Assembly (NCBI GenBank): GCA_016709155.1
Contig: JADJEI010000001.1
Location: forward strand, 558,001-622,000
Direction of reading: 5' to 3'
Length of the DNA stretch: 64,000 nucleotides
Source: Ignavibacteriales bacterium
Lineage (GTDB): Bacteria; Bacteroidota; Ignavibacteria; Ignavibacteriales; Ignavibacteriaceae
The notes under the pieces were generated by a model that saw only the letters and a program-made list of their open reading frames with translations, was not told where the DNA came from and did not search any database. Positions 54,308 to 62,419 of this stretch are shown one piece after another. Both the position numbers and the translations under genes were made by a program. Numbering within the stretch: the first letter of the stretch is position 1; every line of letters begins with the position of its first letter.

Positions 54308-54495
54308 TTTGATTTGACAAGTTTCTCGTGAGAAATTCTTGCTTCTTTTTCATTTAATGATTTAAATATAGATTTAACTAAATCATTATCAGATAAAATT
54401 TCCATAGTTTCTTGCCAACCTTCATATTCATCTAGCGGTACTATCACTGAAGGTTTTCTAATTAGTGTTGGTTTTCTTTTTTCTTTCATTTTCAT
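54304..54495 (-). CDS. antitoxin partner of the RelE-type toxin
   Basis: 63 residues, basic, with a DNA-contact-like start (KRKPTLIRKPSVIVPLDEYE) and the acidic/helical tail GWQETMEILSDNDLVKSIFK then SLNEKEAR, a Phd/YefM or RelB-like outline. It precedes the toxin by an overlap. Identity depends on position. Confidence 0.75.
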   Translation of the reverse strand: MKMKEKRKPTLIRKPSVIVPLDEYEGWQETMEILSDNDLVKSIFKSLNEKEARISHEKLVKSK

Positions 54496-54510
54496 AATAG
54501 CTTCTTTCTT

Positions 54511-55734
54511 TTACTTAAAGATTAAGATTAATTCTTTCAAAATCAAACCTGAAAATAATTTTCCACCCCTTTTTAATTTTTTATCTTCTTCTGTTCTGCC
54601 AAACATTAAAGATTCATATCCATACTTATCTCTTACTTTTGTTACTGCTCTCAACATTTTTTTTCTTTTGACTTCATAATCTTCAAATAAAAATTCTTGT
54701 TCACTTAAAGGTGAAAAATTTGTGACTCCAACTCCAATTAATCTAACTCCAACTCTTCTTGTTCTTGCTTTCTTCATCAAATTCCACACTGTTTCAAAAA
54801 TAACTTTATCATCATCGGTTGGTTTAATTGTTTTTGCACGAGTTAATGTTTGAAAATCTGTATAGCGAAGTTTTATATCAATTGTTGAAGTTTCCCAACC
54901 TTTTTTACGTAATGATTGTGCAACTTTTCCAGCTAAATAGAATAAAGTGTTTTTTACTTCGTCTTCATTCGTAACATCATTCCCAAAAGTTGTTTCTCGT
55001 GAAATGCTTTTTCTTGCTCGCTGGATAGTTAAATATTCTGTCCCTTCACCATGAGCTTTTCGCCAGAGATCAATTCCGTATTTGCCAAATGCAGTTCCAA
55101 AATAATCTGAAGGAAGATTTGTGATATCAGCTATTCGATAAATTCCGCGTGAGTTTAAACTTTGCTGCATAACTTTACCAACACCGGGAATTGTTTCAAC
55201 TGGCATAGGAGCTAAAAATTGTTCTTCCATTCCAGGAATTATATAAGTAATTCCTTTCGGCTTCATACAATCAGAGCCAATCTTTGCAATAGTTTTATTG
55301 ATTCCGATTCCAATCGAAATTGGTAAACCAATTTTATCCCAAATTTCTTTTTGTAATCTTGTAGCAAATCCAAACATTGAGCCATACATTTTTTGCGTAC
55401 CGGTCATATCAAGATAAAACTCATCGATTGAAGCTTGTTCAATTTGAGGAGCATATTGTTCTAAAATATTTTTTACAATTTTTGAAAATCTTGTGTATTC
55501 ATCGCCGTGTCCTTGTAAATAAATTCCGTGTGGACAAAGTTTATAAGCTGTTCGTATCGGCATTGCGGAATGTAATCCAAAAGCACGAGCCTCGTATGAA
55601 CAAGCAGATACAACTCCCCTTCCATACTTTGGGTCACCGCCAACAATTACAGGTTTGCCATTAAGTTTTGGATCGAGAATTCTCTCTACTGAAACAAAAA
55701 AGGCATCAAGATCTAAGTGAAAAATTGTACGCAT
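54511..55734 (-). CDS. dinB: DNA polymerase IV (Y family)
   Basis: 407 residues. Translesion polymerase. FHLDLDAFFVSVERILDPKL (catalytic Asp, residues 4-23), SACSYEARAFGLHSAM, QASIDEFYLDMTG (Asp-Glu pair), IGINKTIAKIGSDCMKPKG and the little-finger domain from about 240. A C-terminal clamp motif is not clear. The palindrome found upstream of lexA is not seen upstream of dinB. Confidence 0.95.
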   Translation of the reverse strand: MRTIFHLDLDAFFVSVERILDPKLNGKPVIVGGDPKYGRGVVSACSYEARAFGLHSAMPIRTAYKLCPHGIYLQGHGDEYTRFSKIVKNILEQYAPQIEQASIDEFYLDMTGTQKMYGSMFGFATRLQKEIWDKIGLPISIGIGINKTIAKIGSDCMKPKGITYIIPGMEEQFLAPMPVETIPGVGKVMQQSLNSRGIYRIADITNLPSDYFGTAFGKYGIDLWRKAHGEGTEYLTIQRARKSISRETTFGNDVTNEDEVKNTLFYLAGKVAQSLRKKGWETSTIDIKLRYTDFQTLTRAKTIKPTDDDKVIFETVWNLMKKARTRRVGVRLIGVGVTNFSPLSEQEFLFEDYEVKRKKMLRAVTKVRDKYGYESLMFGRTEEDKKLKRGGKLFSGLILKELILIFK

Positions 55735-55823
55735 TGAAATAAGTTAATCCTAAATCCTTTCTCAAAAGGAAGGGACTTTTTGAATTAAAAATTTTTTATT
55801 CGGATAAATCCAGTAGGTTTAGC

Positions 55824-56993
55824 TTAACCATAAACTTTAATAAAATCACCAAAGCTTTTTTCTTCAACAATAACTTCTTCTTCAACTTCAATCAATTTTT
55901 TTTGATATTTTTTAACTTCTTTTTTAGTGGGGTTTTCAAACATTGAATAAGGCTTTCCCCAAACGTAAGTCCAGAAATATTCTTCCTGTTTTTTAGGATC
56001 GGGGCTTAAAGAAGTGATTATACCTGGGTTATAAAAAACCTCTGCAGCGGGCTGTAATACTTTCATCCTTTCATAAAGCTGATAGCTTAATCCAATTGGT
56101 TTCCAACTTGGAGCAGAATGAAATAGCTTTGTAGCGAAAAGTCCGATTAAAACTATGTGAAACTCTTGTAACAGTGAATTTTTCTTTTTTAATAAGTCAT
56201 CAATCAGTACTTCAATATTCTGAGTGGAGTAACGAAACACCCAGATAAAAGCCCAGATTGAAGTTTTCCAGTTATGCAAATACTTATCATCTAATTTTGT
56301 CTCATTTAATAAAGCAATAATTTTTTCAGCGATATCATTTAGTTGTGAAAATTGATCGGGAACATAAGAATCTAAAAACTTCTTTAATCCCTTAAAGTTT
56401 TTTGTCTCTTTACTTTCCTTAATTATTTTAAGAGTAACCTCTAATGTAGAATACCCCTTTTTTGCTTGCTCAATCCCATTTAAAAGTGTCTTTATAAAAC
56501 CAAGATTTTTTTTCGTAACAGGAGATAATTTTTTGGGTTTATTTTCCTCTGAAAATAAATAGAAAAAAAGTAAAGCATAGTTATTCATTGAATCACTGTC
56601 AGGATAAATTAAAGAGAAATGCTTTAAAAATGATTCTTCAGCTGAATCTTCTTTGGATACTTTTAAAAATGCAGAAATAACTAGATATATCTCAAGTGGG
56701 GTAATAATCTTGTAAGCTGAAATATCAAGTGAGTTTGCTAAAAAAGATAAAAAGTTTATAGAACTTCCAAGGTAATTTATCTTTTTATCTCTAAGCTCTT
56801 GCCCAAGATTGGAATTTTTTGATTCATTTTCAGAATTGTGATTGTTTTTTTGCGAAATTACTTTTGATTCCACAATTTGGATATAAGCAACATTTGCATC
56901 CTTCACTTTGTTATTCTCTAAATCATCTTTTCTTGTTTGCTCAAAAAGATTTTGGGATTCACCTTTACTTTTGTCTAATATTTTTTTTGACAT
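55824..56993 (-). CDS. unknown protein, last gene of the helicase operon
   Basis: 389 residues. The first about 70 residues are low-complexity and polar (KSKGESQNLFEQTRKDD, NNHNSENESKNSN). The rest (about 75-350) is alpha-helical with patches such as LGSSINFLSFLANSLDISAY and KNFKGLKKFLDSYVPDQFSQ, then an acidic tail (VEEEVIVEEKSFGDF). No catalytic motif that I recognise. It begins one base after the previous stop, so it belongs with the helicase genes. The polar N-terminus suggests a disordered adaptor segment (inference). Confidence 0.55.
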   Translation of the reverse strand: MSKKILDKSKGESQNLFEQTRKDDLENNKVKDANVAYIQIVESKVISQKNNHNSENESKNSNLGQELRDKKINYLGSSINFLSFLANSLDISAYKIITPLEIYLVISAFLKVSKEDSAEESFLKHFSLIYPDSDSMNNYALLFFYLFSEENKPKKLSPVTKKNLGFIKTLLNGIEQAKKGYSTLEVTLKIIKESKETKNFKGLKKFLDSYVPDQFSQLNDIAEKIIALLNETKLDDKYLHNWKTSIWAFIWVFRYSTQNIEVLIDDLLKKKNSLLQEFHIVLIGLFATKLFHSAPSWKPIGLSYQLYERMKVLQPAAEVFYNPGIITSLSPDPKKQEEYFWTYVWGKPYSMFENPTKKEVKKYQKKLIEVEEEVIVEEKSFGDFIKVYG

Positions 56994-56994
56994 T

Positions 56995-57288
56995 TTAAGA
57001 CCTCACATAATTAACTAAGTGGGGGAAAATAGCTAATAGTTGGGTTATTGAATCCTTTGCTTCTTTTGTTACAGGTATTACTTTTTCAATATGGCAAAAT
57101 AAAATTGGACCAACAAATCTTTCTTTTAAGGTTAAATACCTTTTATCTAATTCCAACCATATCTCTGAGTCAGAAATATCCTTCTGTAAATATTCTGATG
57201 CAACTAAATTTTTATCAAATAATATTTTTTGTTTAGTACAGAAGTCCCAAAATTCAGATATTGTTAAAGCAATCCACATGTTTTTCAC
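56995..57288 (-). CDS. small unknown protein in the helicase operon
   Basis: 97 residues, helical, aromatic-rich (MKNMWIALTISEFWDFCTKQ, DISDSEIWLELDKRYLTLKE). No family recognised. Its ATG overlaps the helicase stop by four bases and its stop is one base from the next gene, so its dosage is tied to both neighbours. Confidence 0.6.
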   Translation of the reverse strand: MKNMWIALTISEFWDFCTKQKILFDKNLVASEYLQKDISDSEIWLELDKRYLTLKERFVGPILFCHIEKVIPVTKEAKDSITQLLAIFPHLVNYVRS

Positions 57289-58424
57289 CTTAAATTAGTA
57301 ACAGTAAACTCGGCATTGGAAAATTTGGTTAATAATTCTGCTTGATTATCCAAAAGGAAAACAGATAAAGATTTTCTTGCTCTTGTTATTGCAACAAAAA
57401 TTATCTTATCAAAATTATTGGTATGGGTTCTCTTCAAATTTCTATAATTTATATCTACTAAAATAACGTAATCAAATTCCATCCCCTTGGAAGACTGCAT
57501 TGTCATTAAAACTGGTCGAGCATCGCTAAAGGCATTGTCAGAGTTAATTTCAATAACTTCAATATTACTTCTCTGAAATATTTCTCTTCTTATAAAGTTC
57601 AAAGAACTAATTGATTGTGTTAATATCCCAATAGTAGGAGAAGTATTCTCAGCATGACTTCGTATATATGATTTTACTTGCTCAACTAATGCACTTTTAA
57701 AGCTATAATTATGTGAGACAAATAAATTAGGTATAATCGGGATAGGCTCTGGAGAAGCAGCTGGGAAAGTAGAGGGAGAAAAAGCATAGAATGGCTGAGC
57801 AGCTTTAGCAACTAACGGTTGATTTCTATAATTTTTTGTTATCTCCGTTACATTGTTACCACCAAAATTTCTTCCCACTCGACTCAATACTCCGATAATC
57901 TGCTCAATAGTTCTTCCTTGTTCAAAAAATTGCTGCGCATTATCCCCAAACAGATAAAGTCTTTTTGAAATTTTAGAACAAAATATTATATGATCTTCAT
58001 GTAAATCCTGTACTTCATCTATAATTAAAAAATCATAGATATTTCGATTATTTTCTGCCCAATCTGCTGCTCGCTGAGCTGTTGCATTAAAATTTCCATT
58101 AAATCTAATATTTGCTAACGCTCTTGGTAATTCAAAGGAGCCAACAACTCCTCCAATATCATCTTGGATATGGCTCTTAAGAAACGATTTAAAGATGTTT
58201 CCATAAATAACAAGTTTTCCTTTTAATCCTAATCTCCTTAATGCATCATATTTTAGTTTTGCTAAAATTGTTTTTCCAGTACCTGCAGAACCCATAACGA
58301 ATAAATCACTATTGAATGAATGCATAAGTACTTTTTGCTGAGAAGAGTCTAATTGATTAATATCAGGCAACCAAGACTTATTTAATTGCCCAGTTGGAAT
58401 ATTTAATTTATATATTTGTGCCAT
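57285..58424 (-). CDS. minimal UvrD/Rep-type superfamily 1 helicase
   Basis: 379 residues, half the size of UvrD. All SF1 motifs are visible: LDSSQQKVLMHS (Q motif), GSAGTGKTILA (motif I, near 48-58), IIDEVQDLHEDH (motif II, near 134), LYLFGDNAQQFF (III), ITKNYRNQPLVA (IV), VLMTMQSSKGMEFDYVILVD (V) and IFVAITRARKSLSVF (VI). The 1B and 2B accessory domains are reduced to almost nothing, so processive unwinding is doubtful; an ATP-driven nucleic-acid sensor or remodeller is more likely (inference). It sits in a tight operon with a methyltransferase-like gene. Confidence 0.85.
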   Translation of the reverse strand: MAQIYKLNIPTGQLNKSWLPDINQLDSSQQKVLMHSFNSDLFVMGSAGTGKTILAKLKYDALRRLGLKGKLVIYGNIFKSFLKSHIQDDIGGVVGSFELPRALANIRFNGNFNATAQRAADWAENNRNIYDFLIIDEVQDLHEDHIIFCSKISKRLYLFGDNAQQFFEQGRTIEQIIGVLSRVGRNFGGNNVTEITKNYRNQPLVAKAAQPFYAFSPSTFPAASPEPIPIIPNLFVSHNYSFKSALVEQVKSYIRSHAENTSPTIGILTQSISSLNFIRREIFQRSNIEVIEINSDNAFSDARPVLMTMQSSKGMEFDYVILVDINYRNLKRTHTNNFDKIIFVAITRARKSLSVFLLDNQAELLTKFSNAEFTVTNLR

Positions 58425-58446
58425 ACTATTTCTTTTTTACAAATCT

Positions 58447-59361
58447 TTAATAATTAACTTTTCTTCTAGCTCGGAATCCATCTTGATCTGAAAATAATAA
58501 TCTGTCAAGATGAGAACAAAAAGGGATATTAGGTCGATGCTCAATCGGTATGACATTTAAGCCAGATATTATATTCCCACCTAAATTAGCTAATTCTATC
58601 TGAATCTGGTTCATAAAAGACCTAACCTCATTAAAATTCAAATCAATTATAATTAATAGACTATTCGTGCTAAGTGAATTCCATATCTTCAGAAGAGAAT
58701 TTTTTAGTGAGCTGTATTTATTAAGAGGTATATCATTAATAGTATTTTGCAGAATAATTATATCAGTATTAGTAATGTTGTCTATAATACTATCTTCAAT
58801 ATCAATAATATCAACTTGGAACTGATCATAAAAAATTCCACCTTTAAAGTAATTTGAAACAAGAGGTTGAGTACAACTTTCAAATTCTGCTTTCCAACTT
58901 TCATACTTATCGAATATTTTTACAGAGATATTTTGAATATCGTTTTTTTTTTCATCAATAAGCTTAACTATTCCTAGTAGTTCTGGTAAAGGTCCTCCTC
59001 CTAATACTGAAATAGTTAACTTATTTTTGTTTTGCAGAAAAATTTGCTCATGAAAATTTTCAAGTGAATAATAAATTGGTTCAATATAAAAAGGGAAATA
59101 TGCAAGCATATAAATCCCCTTTTGATACCTTGAATTATAATCAAAAGTCGTTGGTACCCTATTATAGGCGTTTCTAACTTGCTGTAAAAATGGTTTCCAA
59201 GCATTCAATAATATTCTTAACTGGTCAGTTATCTCATTACAATTGCTGCAACTTTGTCTTGGTTGGGGATGATTTGATTGAGTGGTCAATTGGATATTAT
59301 AGCCCCAATATTCTGCTAGATTTGGAATTAAAATATGATATGGATCATGTGGTGGAAACAT
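58447..59361 (-). CDS. Rossmann-fold methyltransferase-like protein
   Basis: 304 residues. Possible SAM-binding motif ISVLGGGPLPELLGI (near 118-132, motif I) with an acidic partner VKIFDKYESW (motif II) and later IIILQNTINDIP. A pair of cysteines near the N-terminus (CSNCNE, residues 38-43) may bind metal. I do not recognise a named family. It begins two bases after the DUF1848 gene ends and is followed by the helicase at 22 bases. Confidence 0.55.
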   Translation of the reverse strand: MFPPHDPYHILIPNLAEYWGYNIQLTTQSNHPQPRQSCSNCNEITDQLRILLNAWKPFLQQVRNAYNRVPTTFDYNSRYQKGIYMLAYFPFYIEPIYYSLENFHEQIFLQNKNKLTISVLGGGPLPELLGIVKLIDEKKNDIQNISVKIFDKYESWKAEFESCTQPLVSNYFKGGIFYDQFQVDIIDIEDSIIDNITNTDIIILQNTINDIPLNKYSSLKNSLLKIWNSLSTNSLLIIIDLNFNEVRSFMNQIQIELANLGGNIISGLNVIPIEHRPNIPFCSHLDRLLFSDQDGFRARRKVNY

Positions 59362-59363
59362 AT

Positions 59364-60326
59364 TTAGAATAAAACCATTTGTTGTTCTGTGAAATTTTGT
59401 TGCTGTTTAAATGCTTTAATTTTTTCTTTCATTTCCTCAGACATTTTATGAACTAAGAGTGATGAAAAATTCGGGTCGTGTTTTTTTCTATTGTTTAACG
59501 CTGAGCTGTGTGAAGTCGTAGCATAGCAGTATTCACATCCCATAAGGCAAGTATTATTTACTCCTATATCTTTACTTACCATACATCCACAAGGCAACCT
59601 TTGGTTTTTATCTTTTTTAAAGGCTAAATCAATTCCAAATTCCTCTTTTAGAAGTCTATCATCTATACATTTCCCGTGAGCAATTCCAAGATGACCAAAA
59701 TCCTTTTCTTCTGCACAACTTTCAACTTTTATTCCTTTGGTGTCAGCTTTATCAACAATAAATTTTAATAATTCTTCTACCTGCGGCTTGCTTATTTGGT
59801 TTTCTTCATAATTTGTTTCGAGTTTATTCAAGCGTCGTAATGTTTTTTTATAATCATCAATAATACTTATTACTATTCTTTTTGTATGACCATTTAATTC
59901 ATTGAAGATAATTGAAAAGTTTTCTTTATGAAAATCTAATGTTAAATCATTTGTAAACAATATAGGATCATATCGCCAGATAACTTTACCAGTTCCTAAT
60001 TTATCAGCAAGCTGCTTGAAACTTTTTAAGGCTGTTTCAAGTGATGGATTATAAGGCTCGTAAGGTACTCGATAATTATTAATAGTAAACTGGAAGTAGT
60101 AATTATAATTTTTCTCATCTAGTACTTTAAGATTTTTCATTAGAGGTAATGCATTCCTTGTCCAAAAGACTATGGCTGTTACAGATTTTGGTTTAAGATC
60201 AACAAAATAAATTTGGTTTGCATCAAATGGATTGGGGACAGTACAATAACCTTCTTTGATTCTATTAAAAAACCATTCAGAATAAAATGCAGTTATATCT
60301 GTTCTTCTACTTGCTGATATAATCAT
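59364..60326 (-). CDS. DUF1848 family protein
   Basis: 320 residues. N-terminal MIISASRRTDITAFYSEWF is the DUF1848 opening. The C-terminal cysteine set (CGCMVSKDIGVNNTCLMGCE, near 246-265, then CYATT) matches a probable iron-sulfur site, and the family is thought radical-SAM related. The reaction is unknown. First or second gene of the five-to-six gene operon, 21 bases downstream of the DUF433 gene. Confidence 0.85.
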   Translation of the reverse strand: MIISASRRTDITAFYSEWFFNRIKEGYCTVPNPFDANQIYFVDLKPKSVTAIVFWTRNALPLMKNLKVLDEKNYNYYFQFTINNYRVPYEPYNPSLETALKSFKQLADKLGTGKVIWRYDPILFTNDLTLDFHKENFSIIFNELNGHTKRIVISIIDDYKKTLRRLNKLETNYEENQISKPQVEELLKFIVDKADTKGIKVESCAEEKDFGHLGIAHGKCIDDRLLKEEFGIDLAFKKDKNQRLPCGCMVSKDIGVNNTCLMGCEYCYATTSHSSALNNRKKHDPNFSSLLVHKMSEEMKEKIKAFKQQQNFTEQQMVLF

Positions 60327-60347
60327 TAGTTAATAAAGATTGTTAGT

Positions 60348-60596
60348 TTATAAATAGTGAACTAATTTATTTGGCTTGTTATAAGTAATTCTACTTTCAC
60401 GATCTGCCGCATAACTAAGACAGGCATAAATATCTTCTTTAGTAAGATATGGAACATCTTCAAGGATTTGCTCAATTGTCATTCCTGATGCAAGATAACT
60501 CAGCACATCATAAACTGTTATGCGTAATCCTCTGATACACGGTTTGCCGCCTCTTTTACCAGGTTCAACAGTAATAATATCTTTGTAATCACTCAT
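60348..60596 (-). CDS. DUF433 domain protein (VapB45-type antitoxin-like)
   Basis: 82 residues with the winged-helix-like DUF433: VEPGKRGGKPCIRGLRITVY (residues 10-29), DVLSYLASGMTIEQILEDVP then YLTKEDIYACLSYAA. Such proteins are antitoxins of PIN-like (DUF5615) toxins. No DUF5615 gene is next to it, so it is an orphan. Confidence 0.85.
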   Translation of the reverse strand: MSDYKDIITVEPGKRGGKPCIRGLRITVYDVLSYLASGMTIEQILEDVPYLTKEDIYACLSYAADRESRITYNKPNKLVHYL

Positions 60597-60657
60597 AAAT
60601 ATCTTTCTTTAATTTAGAATAAAAATAATCATTAAAAATCAAACAATAAAGTAATCT

Positions 60658-61544
60658 CTAATTAACCAACATTTCTTGTAACCGTGGATAAGTTTTTAAA
60701 ATTGTCGTTGGTATTTCTACTTTACTTTTCTCTTCCAACAAATGAATTAGCTCAAAAGCATTTGCAACTGCATCACCTTGTGGATGATTATTCATTATTA
60801 CATTTACTTCTTTAACTTTATGCTGTATTGATTTTGTCTTCTGCTCAATCTCAACCAACTCTCCGGGTGAATAGAGATAATGATAACGTGAACTTTGTTC
60901 TTCATAAGTCTGTGGTTTGCCAAAATTAGATAATGATTTTTTCCAGGCTTCCACATTTCTCCCGTGAAATCTTATGTAAGCCTTATCATTTGTAATGATA
61001 GGATCAAACTCTATTGCCTGCCCAATTTGCGGCTGATCAATTGTACAAAATGTTAAATCATTTTCCCTAAAAAATTCTAATGCACGATTATTCTTCCAGC
61101 TTTGATGACGAACTTCTACAAAACAACTTACATCAGAAAAATATCTCTAAGCTTTTGAATATGCTGAACAGAATTTCCATCAAATGAATAAGAGTACGGA
61201 AATTGTATCAACAATCCACCAAGTCTTTCAGATTTTCTTAACTGATCAAGATTATAACGAACTGCTTTAATGTTTTGTTCGTCAAATTTTCTTTTGTGTG
61301 TAAAATCCTGGTGAAGTTTAATATGAAAAATAAAGTTCTTTGATTCTTCAACTTTTTTTATCCAACCATCCACAATTTTGGGACTGATATAAGTATAATA
61401 AGTTGAGTTCACTTCAACACAATTAAAGTAATGCGAATAAAACTGCAGCCAGTCAAATCCACCCGTTTGATTTTTAGGATAAAAGTTTGGAACCCAATCT
61501 TTGTAAGACCATCCCGCGGTGCCGATGTTAAATTTTGGTTTCAT
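60658..61544 (-). pseudogene. DUF72 (YecE-like) protein, one frameshift
   Basis: TIM-barrel protein of the DUF72 family. The first frame gives NIGTAGWSYKDWVPNFYP, FYSHYFNCVEVNSTYYTYIS and NFIFHIKLHQDFTHK; at a run of five A on the + strand (61137-61141; six needed) the frame ends. The next frame continues DVSCFVEVRHQSWKNNRALE, FFRENDLTFCTIDQP, AYIRFHGRNVEAWKK to the stop at 60658-60660. The full length is about 295 residues with repair. The family is linked to nucleic-acid or radical chemistry but unproven. It lies between lexA and the helicase operon. Confidence 0.88.
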
Positions 61545-61658
61545 TATTTGTTTATAAATTATAAATACACATAGTTAACACTTTTGTTAATTATCTGTAT
61601 TTAATAAATATTTTTGCCCTTCTCCCCTTACTTAGAAAGGGGTTAGGGGAAAACTCCT

Positions 61659-62282
61659 TTATACTGCTTTCTTTTCCATACTTCTATAAATGCCAATAAC
61701 AATTCCAACAATTTTAAATGAAGCATATTTTTTATCAATAACAATTGGTTTGTATTCCGGATTTTCTGAAACAAGTTCTATCTCACTTCGCTTTTTATAA
61801 AATCTTTTTACAACAGCCGCGTCATCAAGAATTGCCACAACAATTTGCCCATTTTTAGGTTCAAGATTTGGATTAACAATTACTATATCGCCGCTAAAAA
61901 TGTAGGCATCTTTTAAACTCTCACCTTTAACACGAAGCAAAAAAGAATCCTTTGGCATCCTTGCAATTGTTGGAAGTTGAATTGTATCTATCGCATCAGG
62001 ATAAATTGTAAGCGGATTGCCTGCAGCAACTTCGCCGAGAATTGGTTTGGGAACAAAGAATTTGTCTTCAAGAGTAAGTTCTATTCCACGAGAAAGTTTT
62101 GGATTTTTTTTGATGTAGCCTTTTCTTTCAATAGCAGCAAAATGCTGCTGCACGGTTGCACGATTTTTATATCCAAAATGTTTTGCAACATCTGCAAGTG
62201 TTGGTGGAATTCCCTTTCCCTTAATTTGGTTTATCAGAAAATCTAAGATGTTTTTTTGAATCTCTGTTAACTCTTTTTGCAT
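61659..62282 (-). CDS. lexA: LexA family SOS repressor
   Basis: 207 residues. N-terminal winged helix (LADVAKHFGYKNRATVQQHF, with AIERKGYIKKNP), a cleavage site VAAGNPLT (Ala-Gly pair, near 87-88), catalytic serine in VKGESLKDAYIFSGD and lysine in AAVVKRFYKK. The GESLKDAYI loop differs from the common GDSM.DAGI, but the Ser-Lys pair is intact. Represses DNA-damage genes and self-cleaves on RecA activation. A perfect palindrome in its upstream region suggests autoregulation. Confidence 0.9.
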   Translation of the reverse strand: MQKELTEIQKNILDFLINQIKGKGIPPTLADVAKHFGYKNRATVQQHFAAIERKGYIKKNPKLSRGIELTLEDKFFVPKPILGEVAAGNPLTIYPDAIDTIQLPTIARMPKDSFLLRVKGESLKDAYIFSGDIVIVNPNLEPKNGQIVVAILDDAAVVKRFYKKRSEIELVSENPEYKPIVIDKKYASFKIVGIVIGIYRSMEKKAV

Positions 62283-62307
62283 ATTATTACCTGTTCAAAA
62301 TAAATAC

Positions 62308-62321
62308 CATACATTTGTATG
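62308..62321. promoter_or_regulatory. candidate LexA operator
   Basis: CATACATTTGTATG is an exact palindrome 26 bases before the lexA start codon, followed by a second half-like ACATAATTGTAT. Placement and symmetry fit a self-regulating repressor, although the motif differs from E. coli CTGT-N8-ACAG. Confidence 0.6.
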
Positions 62322-62419
62322 CTAACATAATTGTATTTGGATAAAATGTCAAGGTTGGATAAAAAAAATCCTCATAAACTTTAAATGTTTAGAGGATTTG
62401 AAAAACGAAAACAGAACCG

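Noticed and set aside
55735..55823. LexA box upstream of dinB
   Set aside because: No copy of CATACA-N2-TGTATG or a close variant is visible before the dinB start.
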